64,000 nt of DNA from Crotalaria pallida (lineage: Eukaryota; Streptophyta; Magnoliopsida; Fabales; Fabaceae): positions 117,373,001 to 117,437,000 of the forward strand of contig CM075655.1 of NCBI GenBank assembly GCA_037953625.1. The letters are read 5' to 3'. The position numbers and the translations under genes were made by a program. How positions within the stretch are numbered: position 1 is the first letter of the stretch; the number at the start of each line of letters is the position of its first letter. This document shows positions 46,394 through 59,547 of the stretch, one piece after another. The notes below the pieces were generated by a model, which made no database searches, had not been told where the DNA came from, and worked only from the letters and a program-made list of their open reading frames with translations.

Positions 46394-48470
46394 AATAGGT
46401 TGAGAAATTCATGATTTTCCAATTAAATTTTTGCAATATGGTATGAACCCTAATTATTGTATTTCGGGATATTTTGGTTTCCGCGAAAGTGTTATTTTCA
46501 TACCTGTTAGAAATATTTATTTATCCAATTAATATGGGTGCCAACAGTAATATGAAATCACGAATTGAAAACCAAAAGTATGCATTTGGTTTCGTATTGA
46601 ATTCTGTGCGGCAATGTTTCCATTTACATCTCCACTGTCACGGCTCAATGCATTTCTAAGTTTATTAAATTAATGTTTCTATTTGGTTTCGTATTCAATA
46701 TGTTCGTGGCTATATTGCCTGAAGCCGTGGCCTCTGAGGAATTATCGAGTTAGTATTACTCTGATCACGTTATTGAGTATATATATATATATATAATAAT
46801 TTATTTTTTCTGGACATTATGTATTGATAATTTAATAGTTTATTATTAAATTATATCACAGATTGATTTGAATTAATGTATGATAGGTTAGTTAATCACC
46901 AAAGTGGTCAAACCTGAAAAGTTAAATTAATTCTAAATCATATAATAGTTAATTTCAATTACTCATAGATGATGCTATAAACGTACAACATGATGATTTG
47001 TTGTTCTATGAGTCATTGAGTTTATTGTTATAAGGCATTTATGGATCACCCAAAGGTTGATTAGTTATTCTTATGATTAATAAACATGATTGAAGGTAAT
47101 GCATGTGCATCACTGTTTTATTTATTTCCAAAAATAATAAATATTTAATTCTTGCACGTTGCATTACCCATTATTGATTTGATTTGATATTAATGTATGA
47201 TGATTTGATCATCATTAAAGTTGTCAAATCATAAAGATATTAATTCCGATTGGCTAATTTTATTATAATAATGAATTTGATTTGAAGTTAATTGTATGTT
47301 GATTTTGTTAATCACCAAAGTGGTCTAATCAGTAAGTAAATTAATTTCAAATCATATGATGTTTTTTCAATTACTCATAGATTTGATGCTATATGAATGA
47401 CATAATGGTTTGATGTTCTATGGGTATATTGTAGTTCATTGTTATAAGACATTTATGGATCGCCCAAAGGTTTGATTAGTTGTTCTTATAATTAATGGAC
47501 ATGATTGTAGGCAATATGTTTGTGCTATTGGTTTATTTATACATCCAAAGACAATAGATAATACAAATTGGTGCATATATCATTGCCAATTATTGATTAT
47601 TAATTTTATTAGCATCATTATGTTTGAATGTCGTGTGCTAATGTGCAACCCAAAGGAGAACGTTAGTGCACATTAATTGTTTAAGTAATATGTACCTTAT
47701 GTCTCAAAACATTTATGTAGTACATGTTCTTAATTTTCTGCATTCTCATGACTTGTATGTGTCAGTGTTATTTGTTCAACTTTCTGACTAGAGTTTGCAA
47801 GTCTTTCTTATCAGTTAAAGAAAAGTTTGTTGCTATTAATAGTGTTAGCAACAATAAAGATAAAGTTTATTATAAAATCTGTGTAATTTTTAGAAAGATT
47901 TGACAAATACTTATGTTATGTTCATGAGGATAAGTGTTGCAGATAATGTTAAGATAATTCTCTCCAAAATTGAAAGTAATTAAAAAAATAAATAAATAAA
48001 TAATTAAAAATTAAGTGAAATTTGTGAGAGTACCCAATATATTTTGTGAGTCTCTTTCTGGGACATTAATGAGTACCCTAACCCCATAAAGCTTGGTGAT
48101 TTGTGTACTATTTATGAATGTATAATTAAAAGAAAAATTATTGCAGCAAGATATAAGTTTAAGTCCTTAGGAATAGTTGTGGATGAGAACTTCTTAGTAT
48201 AGTTTACGCTTGCTCATTACCGATTGAGTGTTACTTGTTTTTGAATAAGCTATAACGCCATGAAAGATAATGGGTTGTGCAGTAAATTGCACAATATCTT
48301 AGTTTAAAAGGAAACAATACTTAAGAATATAAGAAATCTCTTTATCCAACTTTTAAGGACATTAAGGAGCTGTAAATAAATGTGTGAAGAAACATGATAA
48401 GGGCAAAAGATCACTTAGAATTAATGAGGCATATGTGAAAATTCATATGAAAGAACCTCATTATCATAAA

Positions 48471-51230
48471 TGTCATTTTTGTGCAAAAAAATGTTGAATT
48501 CAGAAGAAGTGCATAAAATGAAAATCTTGATTCTATAAAAGATAATTTTAAAGCTTATGTATGTTTGAGTCAAACTTAATCAAAGATCCACATAAAATTT
48601 GGTGGATTGATCCTAGATTAATCAAAACATGTTTTTAACATAATGAATTTTGTTTAATCCATACCATAAACCCACATGTAAAGTACGTGTTTGTGGGAAT
48701 AAAGTGAAGATTCTAGTAGAACTTGTCAGAATTTAATGTTTAATCCTTGATATTGGACATCACCTAGACTCATTGGAGACCTTTTAGGTACCTAGTTTTT
48801 CTAGGAGTTTGGTTTATTATCTAGGATTGATGTTGCTAGATACTCTTTTATGTTTGGTTATGGATGTTTCAATTTATTTAAGTATAATTATCACATTTGT
48901 ATTTGTATATTAGTGATAGTTATATAAATTGAATTTTAAATGATTTTTTGCTAATTTGTGGCATAAGTGTTTGGGTCATAAATCCAAGGAAAGAATGGAA
49001 AGCTTTATAAGGAACAAAATCTTTCCAGATTTGAATTTTATTGGCCTAATTATTTGTGCAGATTGTATTAAAGGAAAGAAAAATCAAAGACACAAAGAAA
49101 GGAGCCACAAGAAGGATCCAGCTTCTTGAAAATGTGTTCTTAAAAACTTGTGGACCTCTGATGTTAACTTTCTTTTTAGAAAGGAAAAGGTATGTGGTCA
49201 TCCTTATTGATAATTATTCATGTTATAGTTATGTCTTGAAAATTTACTTGAATATAGTAGAAAGTTAAGTACATATAGATGAATGTTATCAATTATGATA
49301 GAGATGATGACTAACATGAAAGAATTAATTAAAATGGGCAACATCTGTGATTGTTCGTTAAACTCCTCAAGAATTGAGTAATTTGTGTGTATGCCAATTA
49401 CACTGCAGCGAAATGGTGTAGATAGGGCACAACAGAACAGTAATGAATATGGTTAGAAGTATGATATTTAGTCTTTACCCGCATTTGTGAATGTATGTCT
49501 TGAAACTGCCATTTGTCTATTGAACAGGGTTCCTAGTAAGACAGTGTCAAAGACAATTTTGAACTGTGTTTATAGGATGCCCAATTTAAGGCACCTGCAT
49601 GTTGAAGGTTGTCGGCAGAAACAAGGATTGCAATCCGCCAGAAAAGAAATTGGATATAAAACATCAGTGAGTATTTCACTGATTATCCATATAAATCAAA
49701 AAATATAGACCTTATTGTTCTAACCATAGCATAAGAACCATTGAAATTGTGAATGACAGGTTTACTGAGAATTGTGAAATTAGTGGGAGTATAGTTCCAC
49801 ATAACGTGGAAATTAACAGAGTTAGGGTACAAGTTCCTGTAATTTGTAATTTGTTCTTCTACCTCAACAATAGTTTCTTTTATTGTTGAATCGTATAACA
49901 ATAAAGTACGAAATGAATTCACTATTCACAATGGTTTTATTGTAGAAGAACCATGAGAAATAGTATTAAAAAAAAAAGAAATTGCTATTTCGAATGTTTT
50001 AAGTGGTTTATCTACAAGAATATAAATTTGACTTAGTCGTTAATGATAACGATGTGTTGTTTTACAAGCCGTAAGTTGTGATAATATTGATAAATATTTT
50101 AATTGTGAGACCTTGTAGAATTGCCTAAAGGTTACACGAGAGTTGGGGGGTAAGTGAGTCTTTTGGACAAAGTATAACTCTCGTGACAAACTTGAACGTT
50201 ACAAGGCCAAATTTGTTGTCAATGATTTCCCTCGCAAAGTTGGCATTGACCATTAATGAGGAATTTTGACCCTGAAAGAATTTATTCAATATTATCATCA
50301 TGGCATATGTAGTCCGTAATGATTTGGAACTACAGTAGAAGAATGTGAAAACGACCTTTATGAATTTTAGAGGAGGATGTTTATGTGGATGATCCACTAA
50401 TGTGGTTTTCAATTGAAAAGAATGAACACATAATGTGAAAATTTGAGGAAATTAATATTCAAATTTTAACATACATCCCACCAATAGTATCAAAAAGAAA
50501 GTCAATGATATTATTGTTTATTTTAGATTTAAGGAAACACAATTAACTTGTGTAAGTATCTGAAGGTCAGTGGGAGTGAGTTTATTATGTTGATTCTGTA
50601 TGTTATTATATCTTGCTTGCAACTTATTATCTTTGTCTTTTACACTAGACTAAGAAGTTTTTCTAGTAACTTTGAATGAAAGATATAGGTGAGTCGAGCC
50701 ATATGATTAGAAAATGAATATTCTAGAATATGTCACATTAATTGTTAGGCTTATCTTAGAAAGCATATATCATTAAAGTACTAGAATGATTTAGAATGAA
50801 TAAAATTTACGTTAAGGAAGTATTAACTATACTCATAAAGTCTTGAGGTATTAGCATGGAACGAATAAATACATGCTTACTTCTGTAATGAATGATCACA
50901 TTGAGGTGATCAGAATGTTAAATTTGTAACAAGTTTTGAGGTTACAATTCAAACTAATTGACTGCAAAATTTTATTTCGGGGCTTAGAACTGTCGACAAT
51001 GTTGCTTAGCCGCTGAAAACGTATTGTGGTGTTTTGCAGCAATGACAAGTACTATAAATGTGCTAAAAGTATGTGAATGAAGTACTTTGTCTCTAAAGAA
51101 TGAGATCAGAAACAAAGATTGTCAATAGAGCATGTTAGCACCAATCTTATGATTGCTAATTCCTTGAAAGAAGGGTTATCGCCTAAACATTTATTGAACA
51201 TGTTGAAAGTATAGGCATTACTATTATTAA
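48471..51230 (+). pseudogene. Degenerate copia gag-pol
   Basis: Pieces readable in the plus sense are KCHFCAKKC (zinc knuckle, stop where His belongs), LWHKCLGHKSKERMESFI and NFIGLIICADCIKGK (GAG-pre-integrase), GPLMLTFF and VVILIDNYSCYSYV (integrase start), NVCLETAICLLNRVPSKTV (integrase end), DKLERYKA with NDLELQ and DVKTTF-like text (reverse transcriptase), and SLKEGLSPKHLLNMLK (RNase H). They sit in different frames with many stops between. Confidence 0.85.
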
Positions 51231-51631
51231 GTAAAATTAAATTTTATGTTGACATCCTTATGTATGATGTAATTGACACTCTGAGCTCATTTATGATATG
51301 TTTGATATGTTTCTGATTACCTGTTCTCTAGAACGACATGTATTAATGTATTAGAGTAATGTAAACAGGTAATGTCTTGAAAAAAGACATTATGGACCAG
51401 TTATGTATTTCCCAATTATAGATCGTGTTAAGGAAAAGACTATTTTGTGGTACATGGAAGGAATTATGTCGAACAAATGACATACAACCGCTATGACCTG
51501 AATTAGTTCCTATCTTTAACTATGATTAATCGAGTATCTAATTATAGAATGATTTAGCTATATAATGTGCATTAATTGTTTGTTTAATTATTTTGTTTAT
51601 TAAACCATAATGTTGAATTTTGTCACATGAG

Positions 51632-51644
51632 CCAAGTGGGAGAA
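51632..51644 (+). other. Polypurine tract
   Basis: CCAAGTGGGAGAA immediately precedes the 3' LTR and matches the purine-rich plus-strand primer of plant copia elements. Confidence 0.8.
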
Positions 51645-52090
51645 TGTAAGATTTTATATCTTAGTATGTCTCATGTATGCATGTGACATATATTGAATTG
51701 TGTTTACTAAATAATTAATTAAATCTTAATGGGCTAAATCATATTTAGATAATAAGGGGATTGTTTCTAAGGCCCATTAGCTTGATGGAAGCCAATGGAT
51801 AAGAGATAAGGGTTTTACCTATTTATGAGAAACAGGTCCTGTTCTTGGCTATAACGTATTCTCTCTTTTACCATCACATAACGACACAGAAAGAATAGTA
51901 GAGACGACAAAGGAATAGAAACCTTGTTTCCTGGCTTTTGGTCAAAGAACGTTGGAGAACTCTCTCAAGTATAGCAATGGATAGAGGTCAGTAATTATAT
52001 TCTCTTATCATCTCTATAACGTGAAAGTCATGTAATTTCAAGATCCCTCTTGTTGTAGTTGTAACGAATAAATTAAAACTACAACTTATA
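51645..52090 (+). repeat. 3' LTR of the copia element
   Basis: 446 bp, same ends as the 5' LTR, followed directly by the AACTT target duplication. Confidence 0.95.
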
Positions 52091-52095
52091 AACTT

Positions 52096-53039
52096 GTCTT
52101 CACAAAGCCAAGTACAATGATTATTAATTTTATGATTCCTATTTTATATTAATTTTACCGGCTAACTAAATAAAATAAAAATATGCCCTTTTTGGACCTC
52201 GATAATTGGTAGGTGTTCTAAGATGTTTTAGATCTGCCGCGAATTAAATACACCTAATTTACATAATGATTTTTGGAAAATATGCCACAAATTACAGCAA
52301 GAACCTGAAAGCATTAACCAAGCTTAGACGATATATGACAAAGGACTTAATGTTCAAATAAGCTTGGAAAAGTTCGGTTATGGACTTGATCCGTGGATAC
52401 GCCACGAGACTTATTCCTGAAATCGATCTCTAGAAGATAAATAACTCAATTATCGAAGATTATTGATAGGTTATCATTGGATTATCAACAATTATGGAAT
52501 AACATTGATTATTTCCTTAAAGACAATATTACATGAAGATTATTCTCATAAATAAAATATTTATCAAAGAAATACATCAAGTCAAGCTGTCAATCCTGAT
52601 TATATAAATATCAACCTCAAGCAGGGGACTAAACACACATTCAACACATCAATTCACATATGATACACTACGCAGAGAGAATACCTAAATAGTGTTGAAT
52701 AATTGGTTCCTTAAATAAATAAATAAATTAAATAGAAAAGATGGAGAAGAGGTGAAAATCAATATAATAAGTATATAGTATGAAATGTGTATAAATATAC
52801 TGTCTTTAAGGATTATCTCGCCTTATATACGAAACTCCCCCAGGATTTAACAGACTCTTCCATGATAACATCTGGGTCCAATACAACAAAAATTAGGCAA
52901 TGCCTTTCTACTCTCTTACTTTAATGAAGAATTCTTCTTCTAAAAAACTACATACATGTACAAACCATATGTCTCTTATCAAAAATAAAAAAGTACTATT
53001 TCTCCTCTAACTAAGCTCCAAAATTTTCACGTTCCCATG

Positions 53040-53104
<65 letters not shown>

Positions 53105-53446
53105 CAAGTGCTAACCAAAAACATAGAAATAATGGTTAGACAATGAATACATGTAACCAAAAACATATACATGTAACATATATGAGATTTAATGGTTAGA
53201 GTGTTAGACAATGAATACCGATAATCAGTAGAAATAAATTGCATGCAACGGAAACAAAATGTTTACGGCATTAAGAATAATTAATATAAATATTGATTAG
53301 CATTGGCAATAAAAAAAATAACATATAATAAATATTATAATTGATAAAATAAAAAACATGTGTCATAATAAAGAAATGAAAACATTTTAAATAGTCATAA
53401 AAATTTCTTTAATCACTATTAAAGAGGTTTGAATATAATTTATATT
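52096..53446. other. Intergenic, includes a long (AT)n run
   Basis: 53043-53102 is a nearly pure AT dinucleotide array of about 60 bases. The left part may be the remainder of the interrupted Helitron. No gene recognised. Confidence 0.5.
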
Positions 53447-53896
53447 AGAGTTAATAGTCACATAGGTCCCCGAAAGTTACAAGTAGAATCAATTAGGTCC
53501 CTGAAAGATTTGTGGAATCTCTTAAACTCCCCAAAGATCAATATGGCGTCAAGTTAGTCCCTCCCATCCAATTTCGTCAGGAGGAACCTAACATATCAGA
53601 ATCTTACGTGGCACCTTAAATGTTTTGTTGGTCCTAATGTCATGTTGGACTATTAAGAAAGTGTCACGTTTGGGCAAACAAAGCATTTTAATGTGTCACG
53701 TAGGATTCCATTAGGTCCCTCATGGGGGACTAACGTGATGTCAAATTGATTTTTGGGTTTAAAAGATTCCACAGATCTTTCAAGGACCTAACTAATTCCA
53801 AAATGATCTTTGGGGGTTTAAGAGATTCCACAAATCTTTTAGGGACCTAACTAATTCCATATGTATCTTTCGAGGACCTATACGACTATTAACTCT
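53447..53896. mobile_element. Inverted-repeat MITE
   Basis: AGAGTTAATAGTC is mirrored by GACTATTAACTCT, with inner repeats of 'taggtccctgaaagatttgt' and its complement in both arms. The right arm has a partial internal duplication (53755-53835 against 53806-53870). TSD unclear. Confidence 0.75.
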
Positions 53897-56608
53897 TTAT
53901 ACTAAATAAATGATATATAAATATATAGCCAAATATATTTTATTAAAATATGAAATAAATTATTTTGGAATATTATAAATTTTCCAACAAATACTCCCAG
54001 AGAGAGGTATTAACAACCACGCGAAAGTCACTCCCAAATACCACTGAAAGTCTTAACCCCAGGATCCTCTTTCATACGGGAGATATTAGATAGCAAACGA
54101 CTTTCATGTGAGTAGGGGCTATATCGCCAACTATCCTTAAGAACAACTCGTAGTTGTCTTACTCTCCCTTTATGCACTATATCAACGAGCCTAATAGAAT
54201 TACTTAATGTTGATTCACGGAACCTAATTCAAACAGGTACGTAAGAGAATCCACTTTTGTTAAACTAAAAATTCTTAACAAAGACTCGTGTTCTAACTCG
54301 ACAAAACATATGAATATTTACTTTAATGAGCTCATGCATTAACATTACATCATCGTGCACTTTTAAGGCTCAATTACATTTCAATAATATTAATTAGCTA
54401 CTCCGTTCGCTCCTACTATATGCAAACTCCTTTGACTAAAAAACTATTTAAGAAAATTAATTAATATTGTTACTGATATTAAAATGTAAATATTTGGTAT
54501 ATTTTTTCAAAACTACTCCAATAGTATCATTATTGAGACTCTAAAAAGTGTTGAGTAAATAAGGTTATTTATGAAAAAGAGGTAATTAATACAATTGGAA
54601 ATGAGGCTACGTTAAGGACCAAAATAAGTCTTCAAATTGAGCTTGCATATAATACCAAATGGAGTGTTATTTCTTAAAACTATCTCAAATATTTTTTTCA
54701 ATATCATAATTTAAAAATTTTCAAAAACTGTATTTATATTCAAATAATATTTTAAATTTAAAATTGAATAGTTAACATTAAAATACTTAACATTATAAAG
54801 TGCAATAAAAAAATACAATATAACTCAAATTCTTATAATTAAACTAATCCTTCAATATTTGAATAAAAAAAATATTATTTTATTTATTATTATTTAATTA
54901 TTACTTATTATTATTATCATTATACAGCAGTGGTATATAATAAAACTTAAATAAATTACAAAAAATTGGAACTCACATAATATTAAATAATTGAGTGTAT
55001 TAACTCAATTATTTAAATGAAAATTCAACTTAAAATTATCCATCAAGTTTTAAAGAATAACAAAATCTTATAAAAATATATGATGTTAAAAGTTTTATAG
55101 GATTTTCTCAAAACTCCACTGTGAATATCCTAATAATAAGACTTTGTTTATGTCTTTAGACAATTGTCAAGGTTATTTTCATGGATTTTAAAGTTTTTTT
55201 CTCACTTTAAATACTTTTGTTATTACTGTGTTGTTTTCTATTGTACTTCCGATTTGAAATATAAGGAAAAAACATAATTTTTTTTGGTTTAAAATTTAAG
55301 GAAAACTAACTAACTTTCTTAAAATTTCTTTCGTTCTCAATGCAAATTTTCTAAAGCATTCCTAGAAAATTGTTATCTGATTTAATTTTTGTTTCATTCC
55401 AAATGTAACTTTTTAAAGATATCTCTATTCTTTTATAAGTTTTAAAAAGTTAAATACAATCAACTAATCTACTTAATAAGCGTAAAATTAGTTAAAGTTA
55501 CTTATAATTTGAGTCAAATGGAGTATTTGATTTGGTTATTGCAACCCGTAAGATTCTAGGAGAATGGTATTTTTTTAATGGTTTTGTTATTTATTATCTT
55601 TAAGATAATGTATATGTAGTTTAAAAATATCAAGTAAACATTGAAAAACTAAAAATTTGTTGTTTAGTATTTTAAGTGTATCTTTTTTTTAGATAAATTT
55701 TACTTCTTTTGGCCTCATTTATAAGTAAAAAAAGACATTATATTAATATAAGTAAAAATTTACTAACTTTCTATTTCAAATACAATCATTTTTAAAATAT
55801 CTTCATAATGTGGTTTAGTCATTTAATTTTTGTTTTATTCCCAATGTAAATTTACTAAAGTAGTTTTTTTTATGAATTTGAGAAAATTAAATATACTCAA
55901 CTAATTTCCTTAATAAGTGCGAATTAGCTATTTTTGCTTAAAAAAACCCAGAAGAAGTACATCTTTAATTATTTAAATATAACTTTCTCCGTTTCATTTT
56001 ATCTGTCACTTTAGACTTTTAAACTTGTTCCAAATTATTTGTCGCTTTAAGAATTCGAGGATGTATTAATTGATTTTTTTCAACTTTAACTTTGCATTTA
56101 ATATGTTGAAATATGTGAAATAGGTGATAATTAATGTAATTTGAGAATATTATAGTAAAGTTATCTGATAATTTTCTTGAAAATTGAAACATTAAATGAC
56201 TTTCTTAATCCGTGTGAAATTTCTAAAGTGACAGTTAAATTGAAACGGATGGAGTATTTTGAAGATAATACATATAACAAAATCATTTTTCCAAAAAGAG
56301 GCTGGAGGATGCAATAGCCATCAATTATTTTGGCTAGCAAAGGAAAAATGTTTCCAAACTTTCCTAATCTCGCATCTATCTTTGCATTTGTGTTTTCAAT
56401 ATTCTTCCAATCTTTATTATTAAAAAAATAATTTCACACGAAAAATTTAATTTTGGCAAATTCATAAAAAAAAATTAATTTATTTTTAAAAAATTGCATT
56501 ATTTAATGAAATAAAAATTAAATTAAACAATTATTTTATAAGAATATTTAAGACATAATTGTATGAGAAATAAAAAAATTAATTAACTTTTCTTAATACT
56601 CGGTAATT
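53897..56608. other. Intergenic, MITE-rich
   Basis: MITE-like inverted ends occur at about 54400-54665 (ctccgttcgctcctactata), 55240-55530 (cttccgatttgaaatataag, the ATAAGCAAA family) and 55984-56258 (tctccgtttcattttatctg mirrored by aattgaaacggatggagta). No gene recognised. Confidence 0.55.
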
Positions 56609-56616
56609 GAGACCAG

Positions 56617-57515
56617 TATGGGTGTAAGTGATCCGGTCAGAGACCACGAGATCGATCAGACCGGACCAAAAAATACAGTTTGATCTGGTCTCATGGTCCA
56701 GTCCGGTCTTAGAATTTTTGGACCGTTGTTACATGGTCCGGTCCACGGTCTAAAATTTTTTGAGACCATTCAGACCGAACCTAACCACATGCTTAAAATC
56801 TAAGTACAACCTTAGCTGCCTCACTCTCACATAGTCACACTCTCTCACGCAGCCTCCCACTCTCTCTCATAACCCATGACACATCCCCTGATGCAGCAGC
56901 AATTAGCCTCTCCCGCAGCCATCGCCGGTGTCGTTCACCTCTCACCGCCGACGTCATTCTCTCTTAGGCCTTTCTCTTCTTACACTCGCGATCTCGCCAT
57001 CTTTATCCTCGCGTCTCGCTGCCGCTCGCCATCTTTGTCCAGGTACATGATATCAGGGTTATGGGTGGAAAGGAAGAAAGGGGCTTGAGTCGAATAAAAC
57101 ATCTGTCTCGCGTCTCGCCATCTCGCGTCTCGTCGTCGCTCGCCATCTCTGATATGTCCAAGCGTTAACCAAGCCGTCGCTCGCCATCTCTCAGCTTCTC
57201 TCATCTCTCAAGGTCTTGCATTCCTAATTTTAAAAAGGAAAATTCATATTCTTCCTTCAATGTATGATGAATGATACACGACAGCTTTCCTAAGCCAACT
57301 CAGGACTTTGCCAGAAATTGTTTTGGTTTGTGAATACATATTGTACAGTGTATAGGTTTAATTTGAAAAGTAATTATCGTCTAAAAAGACCGGACTGTTT
57401 CGTTCCGGTCCGATCTTTGAACATGAAAAATGTTGGGACCAGACCATGTATATTTAATTGGTTCGGTCTCTAATATTCATCAAAGACCGGACCGGGCCGG
57501 ATCGTGACACCCCTA
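56617..57515. mobile_element. Non-autonomous hAT element with cargo
   Basis: TATGGGTGTAAGTGATCCGG is mirrored by CCGGATCGTGACACCCCTA, flanked by a perfect 8-bp TSD GAGACCAG (56609-56616 and 57516-57523). Subterminal GACCGGACC/GGTCCGGTC words repeat in both arms. The interior 56810-57220 is less AT-rich, with repeats of CTCGCCATCT and CGTCTCG, and encodes nothing I recognise. Confidence 0.87.
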
Positions 57516-57523
57516 GAGACCAG

Positions 57524-58516
57524 TATGATTTTTTTTTTTTTAATTAGAGACAAGTGGTATTATGGTTTAAAACCCGACACCATGTCCATCGTCAAAATCC
57601 CTTACAATTATCATGGCCCGAGTCCATCAAAAAGAGGCTAAGATCCATCTCTTCGTAACCGGGGCTTGATGGACTGAGGGACGAGCTGAGTTAAAACCGA
57701 AGCCTTCATTACGAGGTTATCTATTTTAGTCTCCTTTAAAAAATGTTTAATCACATTTTTTGTTTTTATCTTATTTTTAAGATTTATTTTGATCGTATAT
57801 TATTTTTTTAATATTTTTGGTCCTTTATTTTTTAAAAATATTATGTTTGATCATTCCGCCAAAATAAAGTTATATTTAACCGGAATATTTCATTATATTC
57901 CCTCCCCACCCCGGATTATGAAAAATGCTACCAGATTCTGGTCAAAAAAATTGGTCTTATTTATAAGACTCAATTTCAATTTTCAATAGTATTTAATTAC
58001 TTTTTTCTACAAACACTTCTATTAACTCTACATTTTTTAGAGTACCAATAATGATTATAATAATAGTTTTGAAAAAATATATCAACTTTTCACAATTCTA
58101 ATATCATTAACAAGTTTAATTACCTTTCTTGGTGGAAGATAAAAATTCCAAAAGAGTCTTACAAATAGGAGCGAATGAAGTACTTCTTTTTCCCAATACT
58201 TCTTATTTATTTCATTATCTTTTTTATCATTCATTTTTTTATCTCTTTTCAATTTAATCTTCGTACGTTTATTATTATTACTTTCTTCCTTATTACCAAA
58301 CGAGAGTAATTTAATCAAAATATATCAAACTCTTACACTATTTGCTTATTTTTTTAAGGGAAAAGAGTATAGAAACCCCTTAAACTATTTGCCTTTTGTA
58401 AATAACCACCACAAACTATTTTTCTTACACAATTACTTCCTAAACTTCAACATTTCCTAAAACTAATACTTTTGTTAATTCAAAATTAAAATTTAATGGT
58501 AAAAACACCTAACCAT
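57524..58516. other. Intergenic with a probable MITE
   Basis: About 57898-58185 has MITE-like text ('attccctccccaccccggatt' and 'acaaataggagcgaatgaagta'). Nothing else recognised. Confidence 0.4.
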
Positions 58517-58525
58517 TTATTTTAG

Positions 58526-59538
58526 GCTTAATTACATGATTGGTCCTTTATCTTATTTATTAGATTCACTTTGGTCCTTTATCTTTTTTTTTTTGCAATT
58601 TACTAATCCTTTATCTTTTATAAAAGATTCAATTTGGTCCTTCCGTTAAAATAAAGTTAAATGAGAAGGAACATTTCAAGAATATTCCCTCTTCTTCTTC
58701 CTCTTCCCTACTCTCTCCTTGCAGCGGCGGCAGCCACCATGGGCGCCGCCGCCACCGCCGCCGCAGCCACTCAAAAATCTCTCAAATCTCACCAAATCTT
58801 ACATGTTTTCATAAGATTTCTTCATCTTCTTCACAAATCCTTCATTGTTTTCACTCAAATTCGTCTCCTTCTCTCAATTTTGTGTTTTCCCCTCTTTGGA
58901 ACCCTAAAATCGCGACTCCTAACAAGGGCTAGCAACGACCAGCAACAACCAGAAAACGGCGGCGCGACAACATTATCTAGTGGCGGAGGAACACGAACAA
59001 GGGCCTCTTGGTCCTGGAGCATCAGATGCGAACCGGGGAGAGGAAAGGGGTCATGCGGTGGCTTGGGACTTGCTGCCCACATCGCGATTTTGAGGAGGGA
59101 GGAGGCGGCATCGTGACCCAACAGCAGCTGCGGTTCGTTCTTGGCTAGGAGGGAGTCACAGTTCGCGACTGGAGGGAGAGAGAACGCGCGTGACGGCGGC
59201 GCGCAGTGATGGCGAAAGAGGCGCGAGTTCGGCGGTGGCTGGCGATGGCGGCTTGGCGGTGGGGAGGGAGAGAGAGAAACCATGGGTGGCTCAAGGACAT
59301 GAAGGAGGAGAAGAAAGAGGAAACCAGAGTTTTTGCCTTGAATGAACAGTAGAAGAAGATGAATCCAAGAAAGAAGAAGATGAACAGTGACTTTTCCGTT
59401 AGTTTTTAACGGATATGGATGGAAGGATTTATGTGGACTATTTAAAAAAGATAAAGGACCAGTAAATTGCAAAAAAAAAGATAAAGGACCAAAGTGAATC
59501 TAATAAATAAGATAAATGACCAATTATGCAATTAAGCC
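58526..59538. mobile_element. Mutator-like (Pack-MULE-like) element with GC-rich cargo
   Basis: GGCTTAATTACATGATTGGT is mirrored by ACCAATTATGCAATTAAGCC, and the arms continue over about 100 bases ('cctttatcttatttattaga', 'ttgcaatttact'). A perfect 9-bp TSD TTTATTTTA flanks it (58517-58525 and 59539-59547). The interior 58720-59340 is GC-rich, unlike anything around it. It carries a 151-codon frame on the plus strand (58661-59116, Ala-rich start) and a 205-codon frame on the minus strand (58855-59472). Neither matches a family I know, and both run into the arms, so they may be chance frames in captured sequence. Confidence 0.85.
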
Positions 59539-59547
59539 TTTATTTTA

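Larger units (their letters stand above)
45934..52090 (+). mobile_element. Ty1/copia LTR retrotransposon, complete in structure but coding-dead
   Basis: 6157 bp bounded by a perfect 5-bp TSD AACTT (45929-45933 and 52091-52095). Two 446-bp LTRs start TGTAAGATTT and end ACTTATA. After the 5' LTR comes a primer site TGGTATCAGAGC (46382-46393) complementary to initiator tRNA-Met, and before the 3' LTR a polypurine tract (51632-51644). Degraded domains in copia order are: a zinc knuckle around 48471-48525, GAG-pre-integrase LWHKCLGHKSKERME at about 48955-49080, integrase to about 49590, reverse transcriptase around 50130-50420, and RNase H near 51105-51230. Every domain has stops or frameshifts, so the element cannot encode its own proteins. 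Confidence 0.95.
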
